Source: DATIHF01 sp035480955 (lineage in GTDB: Bacteria; Patescibacteriota; Microgenomatia; Woykebacterales; RBG-16-39-9b). From it: a stretch of DNA of 8,456 bases. Under the pieces are notes generated by a model. It saw only the letters and a program-made list of their open reading frames with translations, ran no database searches and had not been told where the DNA came from. Below are positions 1 through 6,130 of the stretch, piece after piece. The stretch's first letter is position 1. The number at the start of each line of letters is the position of its first letter. The stretch covers positions 1 to 8,456 of the forward strand of contig DATIHF010000034.1 of assembly GCA_035480955.1 (NCBI GenBank), written 5' to 3'. The translations under genes were made by a program, and so were the position numbers.

Positions 1-60
1 GTCCCAGTCGGACCACAAATCACTAATAATTTCTGCATAACAACAAGTCTAGCACATTAG

Positions 61-96
61 ATAAAAAGACAGCCCGCCTATAATACAAGACGGGCT
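61..96 (-). terminator. Rho-independent terminator of the 139-aa gene
   Basis: Read on the minus strand, AGCCCG (96-91) can pair with CGGGCT (76-71) around a 14-nt loop. The stem is followed by GTCTTTTTAT (70-61). It lies 18 bases beyond the stop codon at 114-116, so it ends that transcript. There is no T-tract on the plus side, so it works in one direction only. Confidence 0.75.
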
Positions 97-113
97 GATT
101 ACGGTCGTATTTT

Positions 114-533
114 TCACAGATCTTCTCTCGATTTTGCCTCAGGCTCTAATACCTCAACCAAATCCCAGAAGTTGAGATAGACAGGTTGCACTCCAGTCTG
201 CATGCAGGTCAATTGAAGCAGCGCACGTTCTCGCTGCGTTGGTAAATCCAAGCTCGACAATATAACGACTGGATCTCCTTGCCTGCGCCACCGATGAACA
301 GTGATACCACGAATTCGTTTACGGTCAACCACTTCGCAGACAGCTTCGTAGGCCCTATCTGCGATACTTGGAACTGTGTACTTATAGGCGACGCACCAAC
401 TGCTTGGCAAAGAGTCCACGGTTTGGTAATCATACCCACGCATCTGGTCGATGTGTCTTTTTGCCATACGATAAGACTCTGTGCAAACTTCCGAGTTGAA
501 CTTAGCCTTTTCGGGGTGGGGGTTGCTCTCCAT
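114..533 (-). CDS. Hypothetical protein, 139 aa
   Basis: I do not recognise this protein. It is soluble, with no signal peptide or membrane segment. The N-terminal third is polar, with His, Met and Tyr. The middle has a basic patch (DRKRIRGITVHRWRRQGD) leading into a probable beta strand (PVVILSSLDL). The C-terminal part is leucine- and valine-rich and ends in a charged tail. Three cysteines are spread without a metal-site pattern. An upstream in-frame GTG at 543-545 would add four residues, but the ATG at 533 has a GAGGGAGA Shine-Dalgarno sequence just before it, so I place the start there. It is a single-gene unit with a strong promoter (566-594) and its own terminator (61-96), divergent from the nuclease gene. 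A real gene is likely because all expression signals are present; the function is unknown. Confidence 0.75.
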   Translation of the reverse strand: MESNPHPEKAKFNSEVCTESYRMAKRHIDQMRGYDYQTVDSLPSSWCVAYKYTVPSIADRAYEAVCEVVDRKRIRGITVHRWRRQGDPVVILSSLDLPTQRERALLQLTCMQTGVQPVYLNFWDLVEVLEPEAKSREDL

Positions 534-565
534 ATTCTCCCTCACTGCGTCATGTTTTCCAATTG

Positions 566-594
566 ATTTTAACCAAAAAACTGTTCCTTGTCAA
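566..594 (-). promoter_or_regulatory. Sigma70-type promoter for the 139-aa gene
   Basis: On the minus strand there is a perfect -35 TTGACA (594-589), a 17-base spacer and a -10 TAAAAT (571-566). Transcription would start near 559, giving a leader of about 25 bases that holds the GAGGGAGA ribosome site. This is the closest match to consensus in the window, which suggests the unknown protein is well expressed. Confidence 0.8.
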
Positions 595-619
595 ACTATG
601 GGTTAGTTATTCTGGTTTG

Positions 620-628
620 TGTTAAACT
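620..628 (+). promoter_or_regulatory. Possible extended -10 element before the nuclease gene
   Basis: TG-T followed by TAAACT (4 of 6 to TATAAT) would start RNA at about 634-636, which is the ATG of the nuclease gene. No good -35 box was found, and the ATG has no Shine-Dalgarno sequence before it. Together this fits a leaderless or near-leaderless mRNA, but the -10 match is weak. Confidence 0.3.
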
Positions 629-635
629 ATTATCT

Positions 636-1466
636 ATGGCTTTTAACCCCAACACGATTTGGATCTCGCATACCTCTTTGAACGATTTCGAAAAGTGTCA
701 GCAACTCTACTATCTGCGCAATCTTTACCGGGACAAAAAGTTTGGCAATAATTTCCGTATTCAAGTTGCTTCCCCTTATCTCTCTCTTGGCGAGGCGGTC
801 CATGACGCGATCGACAATTTCATCACGCGCTACCAAGGAGATCAGAGAACCAAAGATAATCTGATGTATGAATTTAAACGTGGTTGGGCGCTCAAACCAG
901 GAAAAATCGGTGGTTTCAAAAACAAAGGCCAGGAGGAAGAGTTCAAAGCTCGCGGTGAAGCGATGCTGGAGAGATTTTATAAAAATGAACGCTATTCCAA
1001 AGGGACTCCATTACGCATTGATTTTCCCAAACTACCCCTCATCGGCGAGGATGACGCGATTTTGGTGGGGAATTTTGATTGGCTGGAGGAAACTCCAGAG
1101 GGACTACATATTCTCGATTTTAAAACTGGTAAAGAGGAAGATGAGAACTCTCAACAACTACCAATCTACGCTCTACTTGCGGAGCACAATTTCAAAAAAC
1201 CCGTCACGAAGGTGAGTTATTGGTACCTAGATCGCGACGACGAGCCGGTGGAAAAAAATATTACTGATCTGACTGAAACCCTAAATAGAGTCAAAGAAAA
1301 AACCGATAAAGTCGCCGCCGCGATTTCAGTAAAAGCCTTCCCTTGCCAAAGTGGGGAAGAAAAGTGTAAATATTGTTACGAATACCACAGTGCACTCAAT
1401 GAAAGCGCCGAACATGTCCAAACCGATTTCAAACGCAAACGTGAAATCTTTTTCCTTCCTAATTAG
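636..1466 (+). CDS. Stand-alone RecB-like PD-(D/E)XK nuclease with a candidate Fe-S cysteine set
   Basis: This 276-aa protein has the layout of the RecB/AddB/Cas4-type PD-(D/E)XK family, whose members cut DNA with metal help. The opening SHTSLNDFEKCQQLYYL (11-27) is the typical S-x-S-x-L-x-x-F-x-x-C start. GEAVHDA carries His56. GNFDWL has the first metal-binding Asp148. ILDFKTGK has Asp161 and Lys163 of the core motif. QQLPIYAL holds Gln174 and Tyr178 of the RecB motif. Cys21 and a late cluster Cys237, Cys244 and Cys247 resemble the one-plus-three cysteine pattern that holds a [4Fe-4S] cluster in AddB and Cas4, although here the third C-terminal cysteine lies before the CxxC rather than after it. 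There is no helicase domain. An upstream TTG at 588 would add 16 residues outside the domain and has no ribosome site, so I use the ATG at 636. The substrate is unknown; a repair role is an inference. Confidence 0.85.
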   Translation: MAFNPNTIWISHTSLNDFEKCQQLYYLRNLYRDKKFGNNFRIQVASPYLSLGEAVHDAIDNFITRYQGDQRTKDNLMYEFKRGWALKPGKIGGFKNKGQEEEFKARGEAMLERFYKNERYSKGTPLRIDFPKLPLIGEDDAILVGNFDWLEETPEGLHILDFKTGKEEDENSQQLPIYALLAEHNFKKPVTKVSYWYLDRDDEPVEKNITDLTETLNRVKEKTDKVAAAISVKAFPCQSGEEKCKYCYEYHSALNESAEHVQTDFKRKREIFFLPN

Positions 1467-1502
1467 TTTCAAAACAAAAACTCAGCCTTTTAACTCATAG
1501 TA

Positions 1503-1530
1503 TTTACTTGTTTCTTCCTTCTGGTAAAAT
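1503..1530 (+). promoter_or_regulatory. Promoter for the 133-aa gene
   Basis: A -35-like TTTACT (1503-1508), a 16-base spacer and a -10 TAAAAT (1525-1530) preceded by TGG (1522-1524) form an extended -10 promoter. RNA would start near 1537, about 19 bases before the GTG start, leaving room for the AGGGAGG ribosome site at 1541-1547. Confidence 0.6.
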
Positions 1531-1555
1531 ATCCTACGGAAGGGAGGATCAAGTC

Positions 1556-1957
1556 GTGAAGAAAAAAGCCCCTAAAGACGCTATCGGGCTGACGAACCAA
1601 CTTTTTCAAAATTATGTTGGTGGTCAATGCCATACCATCAATGGTAAGGAAAATTTAGTTGGAGATATCAAAATGATCGAATTTGAGCCGACAACCAGAG
1701 TTTTGAAAATAACATTTCTTTGGAGAGCCCTATTCATCGATCAGCAATGGGTCAGCTATGGTAAGTTCCATCTCGAAGAAGAGTTGGGTCACTGCGAGAT
1801 AGGACCAGAGGACCACTTAGTTTTCTTTCAAGGACGAAGTGTCATTGAGCTTGCCGAACGCGGAAATAAGTACAATCTCAGTCCGGACCGATTAAAAAAA
1901 CGCAAACGTAGTGCTGACAACCTCAAAAAAGAAAGCAGAGAGCTTATTGGCCGTTAA
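1556..1957 (+). CDS. Hypothetical protein, 133 aa, basic C-terminal tail
   Basis: I do not recognise this protein. Residues about 30-100 alternate hydrophobic and polar in a way that suggests a small beta-rich domain: VGDIKMIEFEP, VLKITFLWRALFI, WVSYGKF and HLVFFQGRSVIEL. The last 30 residues are very basic (LKKRKRSADNLKK) and may bind nucleic acid. The N-terminus is also lysine-rich (VKKKAPKD). There is no signal peptide and no membrane helix. A reading frame opens earlier at 1508, but that region holds the promoter; the GTG at 1556 follows AGGGAGG by 8 bases and is the natural start. It is a single-gene unit with its own promoter and a strong terminator whose stem overlaps the last codons. 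Real gene likely, function unknown. Confidence 0.75.
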   Translation: MKKKAPKDAIGLTNQLFQNYVGGQCHTINGKENLVGDIKMIEFEPTTRVLKITFLWRALFIDQQWVSYGKFHLEEELGHCEIGPEDHLVFFQGRSVIELAERGNKYNLSPDRLKKRKRSADNLKKESRELIGR

Positions 1958-1989
1958 AACTTTGAGTTTGCGGCCAATTTTTTTATTTT
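1946..1989 (+). terminator. Rho-independent terminator of the 133-aa gene
   Basis: ATTGGCCG (1946-1953) pairs with CGGCCAAT (1971-1978), an 8-bp perfect stem with a 17-nt loop, followed by TTTTTTATTTT. The left arm lies inside the last codons of the gene and the TAA stop (1955-1957) is in the loop, so coding and termination signals overlap. Confidence 0.85.
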
Positions 1990-1990
1990 G

Positions 1991-1999
1991 TGGGATAAT
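1991..1999 (+). promoter_or_regulatory. Possible extended -10 promoter of the YwbE-like gene
   Basis: TGG followed by GATAAT (5 of 6 to TATAAT) sits directly after the preceding terminator. RNA would start at about 2005-2007, next to the ATG at 2008. No convincing -35 box and no Shine-Dalgarno sequence are present, so the gene is a candidate for leaderless translation. Confidence 0.45.
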
Positions 2000-2007
2000 T
2001 AGACGTG

Positions 2008-2313
2008 ATGGAAGAATATATTGTTGGTTCTCGTCGTCCGAAACCAGGCGACAAAGTTTTTGTAATTCAAAAGAAAGATTACGGGACCGAAGATTATGTC
2101 GAAGGCATAGTTAAGGATGTTTTAACCTCAAAACCGGTTCACCCACGAGGTCATAAAGTCAGATTAACGACTGGTGTGATCGGTCGTGTGCAAAAATTTT
2201 CTGACCAAGCAAGCGTCACACCGATCCAACCAAAGTACCAAAATAGAGAGAGTAACGAACCAACAGTCGATCTTCCCAGTGTCTTACCAGACAACCCCGA
2301 TGATTTAGTGTAG
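2008..2313 (+). CDS. YwbE-family (DUF2196) small protein with a C-terminal extension
   Basis: Residues 12-64 match the YwbE family as I know it: a PGDKVFVI strand, then GIVKDVLTSKPVHPRGHKV, then RLTTGVIGRVQKF. The block VKD-x-L-T-x-x-P-x-H-P-x-G-x-K-V-R-L with a final G-x-V-G-R-V is diagnostic. The family has no settled function; the fold is probably a small SH3-like beta barrel of the kind found in RNA- and ribosome-binding proteins. Typical members are about 65 residues, while this one has 101, the extra part being a Pro/Asn/Asp-rich tail (65-101) that looks disordered. A GTG immediately before the ATG is an alternative start differing by one residue. The 3' end faces the HU gene with a 5-base gap and no visible terminator. 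Confidence 0.8.
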   Translation: MEEYIVGSRRPKPGDKVFVIQKKDYGTEDYVEGIVKDVLTSKPVHPRGHKVRLTTGVIGRVQKFSDQASVTPIQPKYQNRESNEPTVDLPSVLPDNPDDLV

Positions 2314-2318
2314 ATCAA

Positions 2319-2594
2319 CTATTTCCGCACGCTTTTCTTGATACCTTTCGCGGCGATGAAACCGACTGTGTTCATCTGAGGAAGCTGCAGGCTTTGTCCG
2401 GTTTTAGGATTTCGGCCAGTTCGTGCTTTTCGCCCTCGCAGTACAAAGGTGCCAAATCCGGAGATGACAACTTTATCTCCTTTTTTAAGTGAAGCAATCA
2501 CCGCATCAAAAGTAGCGTCTACGGCTTCTTTGGCAGCTTTTCTAGTCAAGCGAACGTCTTTAGCGACTTTTTCAATAATATCTGCTTTTAACAA
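2319..2594 (-). CDS. HU/IHF-family nucleoid DNA-binding protein
   Basis: A 91-aa histone-like protein that bends and packs DNA as a dimer. From the longer in-frame GTG, it shows two N-terminal helices (KADIIEKVAKDVRLTRKAA), the dimer-core strand turn ISGFGTF (48-54), and the DNA-gripping arm RKARTGRNPKTG with the intercalating proline at 67. The last helix IAAKGIKKSVRK is basic. Numbering drops by four with the start used here. The GTG at 2606 cannot use the perfect AGGAGGTGA (2611-2603) because it lies within it. The TTG at 2594 sits 8 bases past that site and gives a normal HU N-terminus (M-L-K-A-D-I-I). It is the last gene of the recX-rny-ymdB-HU run, 23 bases after the ymdB stop. Confidence 0.93.
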   Translation of the reverse strand: MLKADIIEKVAKDVRLTRKAAKEAVDATFDAVIASLKKGDKVVISGFGTFVLRGRKARTGRNPKTGQSLQLPQMNTVGFIAAKGIKKSVRK

Positions 2595-2602
2595 ACTTTT
2601 CT

Positions 2603-2611
2603 TCACCTCCT
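2603..2611 (-). promoter_or_regulatory. Ribosome binding site that decides the HU start
   Basis: AGGAGGTGA matches the 3' end of 16S rRNA over nine bases. The GTG inside it would have no spacer; the TTG at 2594-2592 has an 8-base spacer. This favours a TTG start. Confidence 0.7.
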
Positions 2612-2617
2612 TTTAGG

Positions 2618-3406
2618 TCAATCAATCAAACGATCGATTCTTTTTATCGATTTTGCTTTCATTTTTGTCCCTGTTTCGATGAGAACTGAGCGGAAAAGTT
2701 TCGGTCCCGTCTCCACCCATTCAAATTTCACTGGTTCTGTATCTTTTTGTTTGCGAATGATGATCTCAGGCACTACTCCAAGTACTGAGTTTTGCGCTCC
2801 GCACATCCCGACATCGCTAACGAAGGCAGTTCCTTCCGGTAGTATCCAAGTGTCAGCTGTTGGTATGTGAGTGTGGGTTCCACAAACGGCGGTCACCCGC
2901 CCATCCAAAAACCAAGCCAAGGCAGATTTCTCACTCGTTGCCTCAGCGTGAAAATCGACGACGATAAAATCTGGTTTTTCTTTTTTGACCTGATCGTCCA
3001 GAATTGCTTCGACGGTTCGAAAAGGCTCATCCACTGGCTGATCGATCCACTGTCTCCCCAGTAAGTTAATTATCAAAACTTTCTTTTCTTTTATTTTTGC
3101 GATGGTGAAACCAAATCCTGGAGAATCTGAAGGGTAATTGGCCGGACGCACTACTGTCGGGTCAGAGTCTAGAGTTTCGGAAAATTCTGGCTTGAACCAA
3201 ATATGGTTGCCACTGGTAAAAATGTCGACTCCGTAAGAGCGCAACTCTTCGACTCGCTCGATTGTCGCGCCTTTGCCGTGAGAAAGATTCTCAATATTGG
3301 CGATCACTAGATCAACTTTTTCTTTTTTGATTATCTCTGGCAATGCCTCTGCGACTGCTCGTCGACCGAGTTTCGCAACCACATCACCGATCATTAGAAT
3401 TTTCAT
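2618..3406 (-). CDS. ymdB: YmdB-type metallophosphoesterase (TIGR00282 family)
   Basis: This 262-aa protein has the full metal-site set of the YmdB family: Asp8 in MIGDVV, Glu39 and Asn40 in NIENLSHGKG, Asn67 and His68 in SGNHIW, His153 in DFHAEATSEK, and His178 and His180 in GTHTHIPTAD. Bacillus YmdB hydrolyses 2',3'-cyclic nucleotides and affects biofilm and motility choice; whether this protein does the same is inference. Two metal ions are expected in the active site. Length is normal for the family. The ATG follows a GAGGA ribosome site with a 7-base spacer. It lies 85 bases after rny, an order known from several bacterial groups, and RNA decay products of RNase Y pathways could plausibly be its substrates. 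Confidence 0.93.
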   Translation of the reverse strand: MKILMIGDVVAKLGRRAVAEALPEIIKKEKVDLVIANIENLSHGKGATIERVEELRSYGVDIFTSGNHIWFKPEFSETLDSDPTVVRPANYPSDSPGFGFTIAKIKEKKVLIINLLGRQWIDQPVDEPFRTVEAILDDQVKKEKPDFIVVDFHAEATSEKSALAWFLDGRVTAVCGTHTHIPTADTWILPEGTAFVSDVGMCGAQNSVLGVVPEIIIRKQKDTEPVKFEWVETGPKLFRSVLIETGTKMKAKSIKRIDRLID

Positions 3407-3424
3407 TTTGGCGTCCTCGACAAA

Positions 3425-3481
3425 ATATCGACCGAATTCAATAAATTTTAATGTTTTTCAAAACTACACTTAGGTCGATAT
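3425..3481. repeat. 9-bp inverted repeat between rny and ymdB
   Basis: ATATCGACC (3425-3433) and GGTCGATAT (3473-3481) are exact inverted copies separated by 39 AT-rich bases. In the minus-strand transcript the hairpin begins 10 bases after the rny stop and ends 7 bases before the GAGGA site of ymdB; only TTTTG follows it. It could be a weak attenuator, an RNA processing or stability element, or an operator. Confidence 0.5.
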
Positions 3482-3491
3482 AATCCAACCA

Positions 3492-4985
3492 CTATTTCGC
3501 AATAGATTCGGCTCTAGTTTCCCGCATAACAGTGACTTTGACTGTCCCAGGGTAGGTCAGTGTATCGTGAATTTTTGTTGCGATGTTATTTGCCAAAATA
3601 GTAATCGCGTTGTCGTCCATTTGCTCTGGGTAAACGATAACCCTTACTTCACGACCAGCAGCAATTGCGAAAGATTTATCAACACCTTTGAAAGAGCTGG
3701 CCACGTTTTCCAACTCAGTAATTCTTTTGATATAGTCTTGGACTTCCTCGTGACGAGCCCCGGGTCGAGAACCAGAGATCGCATCAGCGACATAAACCAC
3801 GATACTCTCAACCGAGGAGAAAGGTTTGTCTTCATGATGCTCACCAACCGCGTTAATGACTTTCTCAGGAATGTTAAATTTCTTGAGATAGTCGACACCG
3901 AGTTGGACGTGGGAGCCTTCTTGCTCACCCGTGAAAACTTTACCAATATCATGGAAGAGACAGCCCATTCGCACTGTCGTCACATCAGCACCAATCATGC
4001 GCGCGATCTCAACGGCGATTTTGGTTTCCTCAAGAGTGTGGAGAAATAAAGATTGACCGTAAGAATAGCGCCATTTAAATCTTCCTAAAGTTTCGACTAG
4101 CTCGACGGGCAAGTTGTTGACCCCGGCCATCTGGCAGAGTTTTTCACCCTCTTCACGGCGGATTTTTTCAAAATCTTTTTTAACTCGGTCAACTACTTCT
4201 TCGATGCGGGTTGGTTGGATCCGACCATCCACCATTAGTCGCTCAAGAGCGATTTTGGCAATCTCACGGCGCTCTCCATCGAAACAAGAAAGACGGATAG
4301 TCCCTGGAGTATCATCAAGATCAACATCGACTCCAGTTGCCATCTCAAAAGCTTTGATATTGCGGCCTTCTCGGCCAATGATTCTCCCTTTCATGTCTTC
4401 ATCTTGCAAACGGACAATTGAAGTGGTGTATTCAGGAACATAATCAGTCGCTCCTGCTTTCATTGCGTCGGCCAAAATTGCTTTGGCTTTCTCATCCGAT
4501 TCTTTTTTGATTTGCTCTTCGGCTTCTCTGATTCGGCGGGCGACTTCGTCTTTGAGTTTTGATTCAGTGGCGTCAAGAATCAGCTTTTTAGCTTCTTCAC
4601 GGGTGATCGAAGCAACTTTTTCTAATTTTGTTGCCAGCTCTGTCCGACTTTTCTCCATTTCTTCATCTTTCTTTTTAAAAGAGCCTTCTTTGTTATCTAT
4701 TTCTGAGAGTTTTTTATCGAGGTTTTCTTCTTTCGCCGCGAGTCTTGCCTCTAGTTGGAGAACTTCGGAACGGGTTTTACTGGCCTCTTCTTCTGCCTCT
4801 CGTTTGATTTTCAAAGCTTCATTTTTGGCGTCGAGAATTATCTCGCGAGAGTCACTGCTTTCACTTTTTTCTTCTTTGATTGGAGATTTTTTGCCCTTAG
4901 CTCTGGGCGCGATAAAGTTTTGGTAGCCATAGACTGCTCCTCCCCCAAGTACGAGAGCAATCACTGCTATTACGATTGGATCCAT
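3492..4985 (-). CDS. rny: Ribonuclease Y
   Basis: A 497-aa membrane-anchored endoribonuclease that starts mRNA decay. The order is typical: an N-terminal membrane helix (about 4-21, IVIAVIALVLGGGAVYGY), a long charged coiled coil (about 45-175), a KH RNA-binding domain with the GxxG loop in IIGREGRNIKAF (202-213), then the HD phosphohydrolase domain with His316 in LFLHTLEE, the His345-Asp346 pair in LFHDIGKV, the His383-His384 pair in GEHHEDKPFS and Asp401 in VADAISG. The C-terminus VKVTVMRETRAESIAK is the family's usual ending. Length is close to the usual 510-520, the difference being in the linker and coiled coil. The ATG has only a weak ribosome site. It lies 73 bases after the recX stop with no clear terminator or strong promoter between, so co-transcription is likely. 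Confidence 0.96.
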   Translation of the reverse strand: MDPIVIAVIALVLGGGAVYGYQNFIAPRAKGKKSPIKEEKSESSDSREIILDAKNEALKIKREAEEEASKTRSEVLQLEARLAAKEENLDKKLSEIDNKEGSFKKKDEEMEKSRTELATKLEKVASITREEAKKLILDATESKLKDEVARRIREAEEQIKKESDEKAKAILADAMKAGATDYVPEYTTSIVRLQDEDMKGRIIGREGRNIKAFEMATGVDVDLDDTPGTIRLSCFDGERREIAKIALERLMVDGRIQPTRIEEVVDRVKKDFEKIRREEGEKLCQMAGVNNLPVELVETLGRFKWRYSYGQSLFLHTLEETKIAVEIARMIGADVTTVRMGCLFHDIGKVFTGEQEGSHVQLGVDYLKKFNIPEKVINAVGEHHEDKPFSSVESIVVYVADAISGSRPGARHEEVQDYIKRITELENVASSFKGVDKSFAIAAGREVRVIVYPEQMDDNAITILANNIATKIHDTLTYPGTVKVTVMRETRAESIAK

Positions 4986-5058
4986 AAATTTGTTTCACTT
5001 TCATGTAAGGAATAGATTGATAGGTCAATTCTTTTCTAATAATAAGTTCATTGCCAGT

Positions 5059-5718
5059 TTACTCTTTTTCTAAATGTGTGTCAATGACCTTCTTGATGAT
5101 TTCCCAGTCAAAACCCTTGGAAGCGAGGTAACGGCTCATCTTTTCCCGAAAAGTTTTCTGGTCGAGTTTCTGATAGCTGGATAATTTCTTTTTCGCAGCC
5201 TCGTGCGCTAATTCATATGGATCGATTTCTGAGCTTTCCAATACCTCTGTAACGATTTCTTTATCGATTCCTTTTTGGAAAAGTTCGGACTTGATGATTC
5301 GAGGAGAGGCTTTTTTAAACCTCGTTCGCTGGTCGACCCACCAGCGGGCAAATTCCAAATCATTAACTTGGTCAATTTTAGTTAATTTTTTTATAACCTC
5401 ATCAATAGAATCATCGAAATTTTTCTTCTCTTCCTCACCTTTGTCAGTGAGTTTTAATTTCTGCAGTAAGTAGTTCCTAATTTCTCTTTCTGACCGGGGC
5501 CGCGAACTCAAAAAACGCAACGCTTTATCGTAAAGCCTTTCCACTTGGTCATCAAAAATCAGCTTTTCTATTTGTTTTTCTGTTAGTTCTTCGCGAACTT
5601 TGAGATGGTTAACGATTTTTGATTCGAGCGAAATCCCAAAGGCAAACTTCCCGTCGAGAAAAATATTGACTCTTTTTGGATCTTTCTTTTGCGGCGATAT
5701 GTCAGTGATCAAACCCAT
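5059..5718 (-). CDS. recX: RecX regulator of RecA
   Basis: RecX binds RecA filaments and limits or tunes their activity. This 219-aa protein shows the three-helix repeats of the family: ALRFLSSRPRSEREIRNYL (66-84), DLEFARWWVDQRTR (120-133) with the following ASPRIIKSELFQKGI (137-151), and KMSRYLASKGFDWEIIKKVI (193-212). The N-terminal 55 residues form the extra strand-and-helix part seen in longer RecX proteins. A GTG six codons upstream overlaps the -10 box, so I use the ATG at 5718. No Shine-Dalgarno sequence precedes it and a perfect TATAAT ends 9 bases before it, which fits a leaderless mRNA. It is usually next to recA; here three opposed small genes lie between them. It probably leads an operon with rny, ymdB and HU. 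Confidence 0.92.
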   Translation of the reverse strand: MGLITDISPQKKDPKRVNIFLDGKFAFGISLESKIVNHLKVREELTEKQIEKLIFDDQVERLYDKALRFLSSRPRSEREIRNYLLQKLKLTDKGEEEKKNFDDSIDEVIKKLTKIDQVNDLEFARWWVDQRTRFKKASPRIIKSELFQKGIDKEIVTEVLESSEIDPYELAHEAAKKKLSSYQKLDQKTFREKMSRYLASKGFDWEIIKKVIDTHLEKE

Positions 5719-5724
5719 ATAAAT

Positions 5725-5753
5725 TTGATTATACACTGCAAATTTGGTATAAA
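5725..5753 (+). promoter_or_regulatory. Promoter of the small-gene island
   Basis: TTGATT (5725-5730), a 17-base spacer and TATAAA (5748-5753) with an extended TGG before it (5745-5747). RNA would start near 5760, leaving a leader of about 27 bases with the GGGAGG ribosome site at 5776-5781. It probably drives the 90-aa gene and, by read-through, the two genes after it. Confidence 0.75.
5728..5733 (-). promoter_or_regulatory. -10 box of the recX operon
   Basis: A perfect TATAAT on the minus strand, with RNA expected to start within about 3 bases of the recX ATG. I see no good -35 box 16-18 bases upstream. It overlaps the -35 box of the opposite promoter, so the two polymerases would exclude each other. 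Confidence 0.55.
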
Positions 5754-5786
5754 GTTGAGTAGTTCGGAATTTCTAGGGAGGTCATC

Positions 5787-6059
5787 ATGTCTGAAGTCTC
5801 AGCAGCAGAAGAGTGGGTCGAGGACACCCTGGTCGAGCTCGGCGCTGTCAAATCCTACGAGCGCTTCCGTCACGAAGGGATCGACTGCGTCGTCGAGTCG
5901 GCCTGGAGCGGAACAACACCGACCAAGACGTATGTCCGGGCCGATGACCGCTCTCCCGTGCAGATCCAACCAGAGGCAATGGTCATGCGGCTGAAGAAAG
6001 CTGGGGAAATCGCGCCGAAAACCAAACACGGCTTTGGGTTCTTCCGCTCTCGCGGCTGA
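5787..6059 (+). CDS. Hypothetical protein, 90 aa, GC-rich
   Basis: I do not recognise this protein. It begins with an acidic helix (SAAEEWVEDTLVELGAV), continues with a probable beta section (IDCVVESAW, TKTYVRADD, VQIQPEAMVMRL) and ends in a basic tail rich in Lys, Gly, Phe and Arg (KTKHGFGFFRSRG). By hand count, bases 5821-5940 are about 62% GC, far above the roughly 38-45% of nearby genes, and most codons end in G or C. That suggests a different origin or recent transfer. The start is secure: GGGAGG lies 5 bases before the ATG, a good promoter precedes it and a terminator follows it. A reading frame on the other strand (5799-6074) is a by-product of the high GC. It is the first of three plus-strand genes set between recA and recX. 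Confidence 0.75.
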   Translation: MSEVSAAEEWVEDTLVELGAVKSYERFRHEGIDCVVESAWSGTTPTKTYVRADDRSPVQIQPEAMVMRLKKAGEIAPKTKHGFGFFRSRG

Positions 6060-6080
6060 TGGATCCGGACCCAACTTTCA

Positions 6081-6117
6081 AACCGCCTGGGACCAAGAGT
6101 TTCAGGCGGTTACTTTT
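6081..6117 (+). terminator. Terminator after the 90-aa gene
   Basis: AACCGCCTG (6081-6089) pairs exactly with CAGGCGGTT (6103-6111) around a 13-nt loop, followed by ACTTTTCT. The T-run is short, so some read-through into the next gene is expected; no separate promoter is visible for that gene. The ribosome site AGGAGG (6120-6125) follows almost at once, so it could work as an attenuator. Confidence 0.65.
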
Positions 6118-6130
6118 CTAGGAGGGTCAG

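Noticed and set aside
279..566. Plus-strand frame of 95 aa opposite the 139-aa gene
   Set aside because: No ribosome site, and the minus-strand gene has a near-consensus promoter, ribosome site and terminator.
636..1466. Reading the nuclease as Cas4 of a CRISPR system
   Set aside because: No repeats, cas1, cas2 or effector gene are in the window, and the cysteine spacing is not that of Cas4.
2280..2330. A shared terminator between the convergent YwbE-like and HU genes
   Set aside because: Only a four-base TGAT/ATCA pairing without a T-tract on either strand was found.
4483..4926. Serine- and phenylalanine-rich plus-strand frame opposite rny
   Set aside because: It is the antisense of the lysine/glutamate-rich coiled coil of RNase Y, which always yields such frames.
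5799..6074. Minus-strand reading frame of 91 aa opposite the 90-aa gene
   Set aside because: It has no ribosome site, and the plus-strand gene has promoter, ribosome site and terminator. The open antisense frame follows from high GC.
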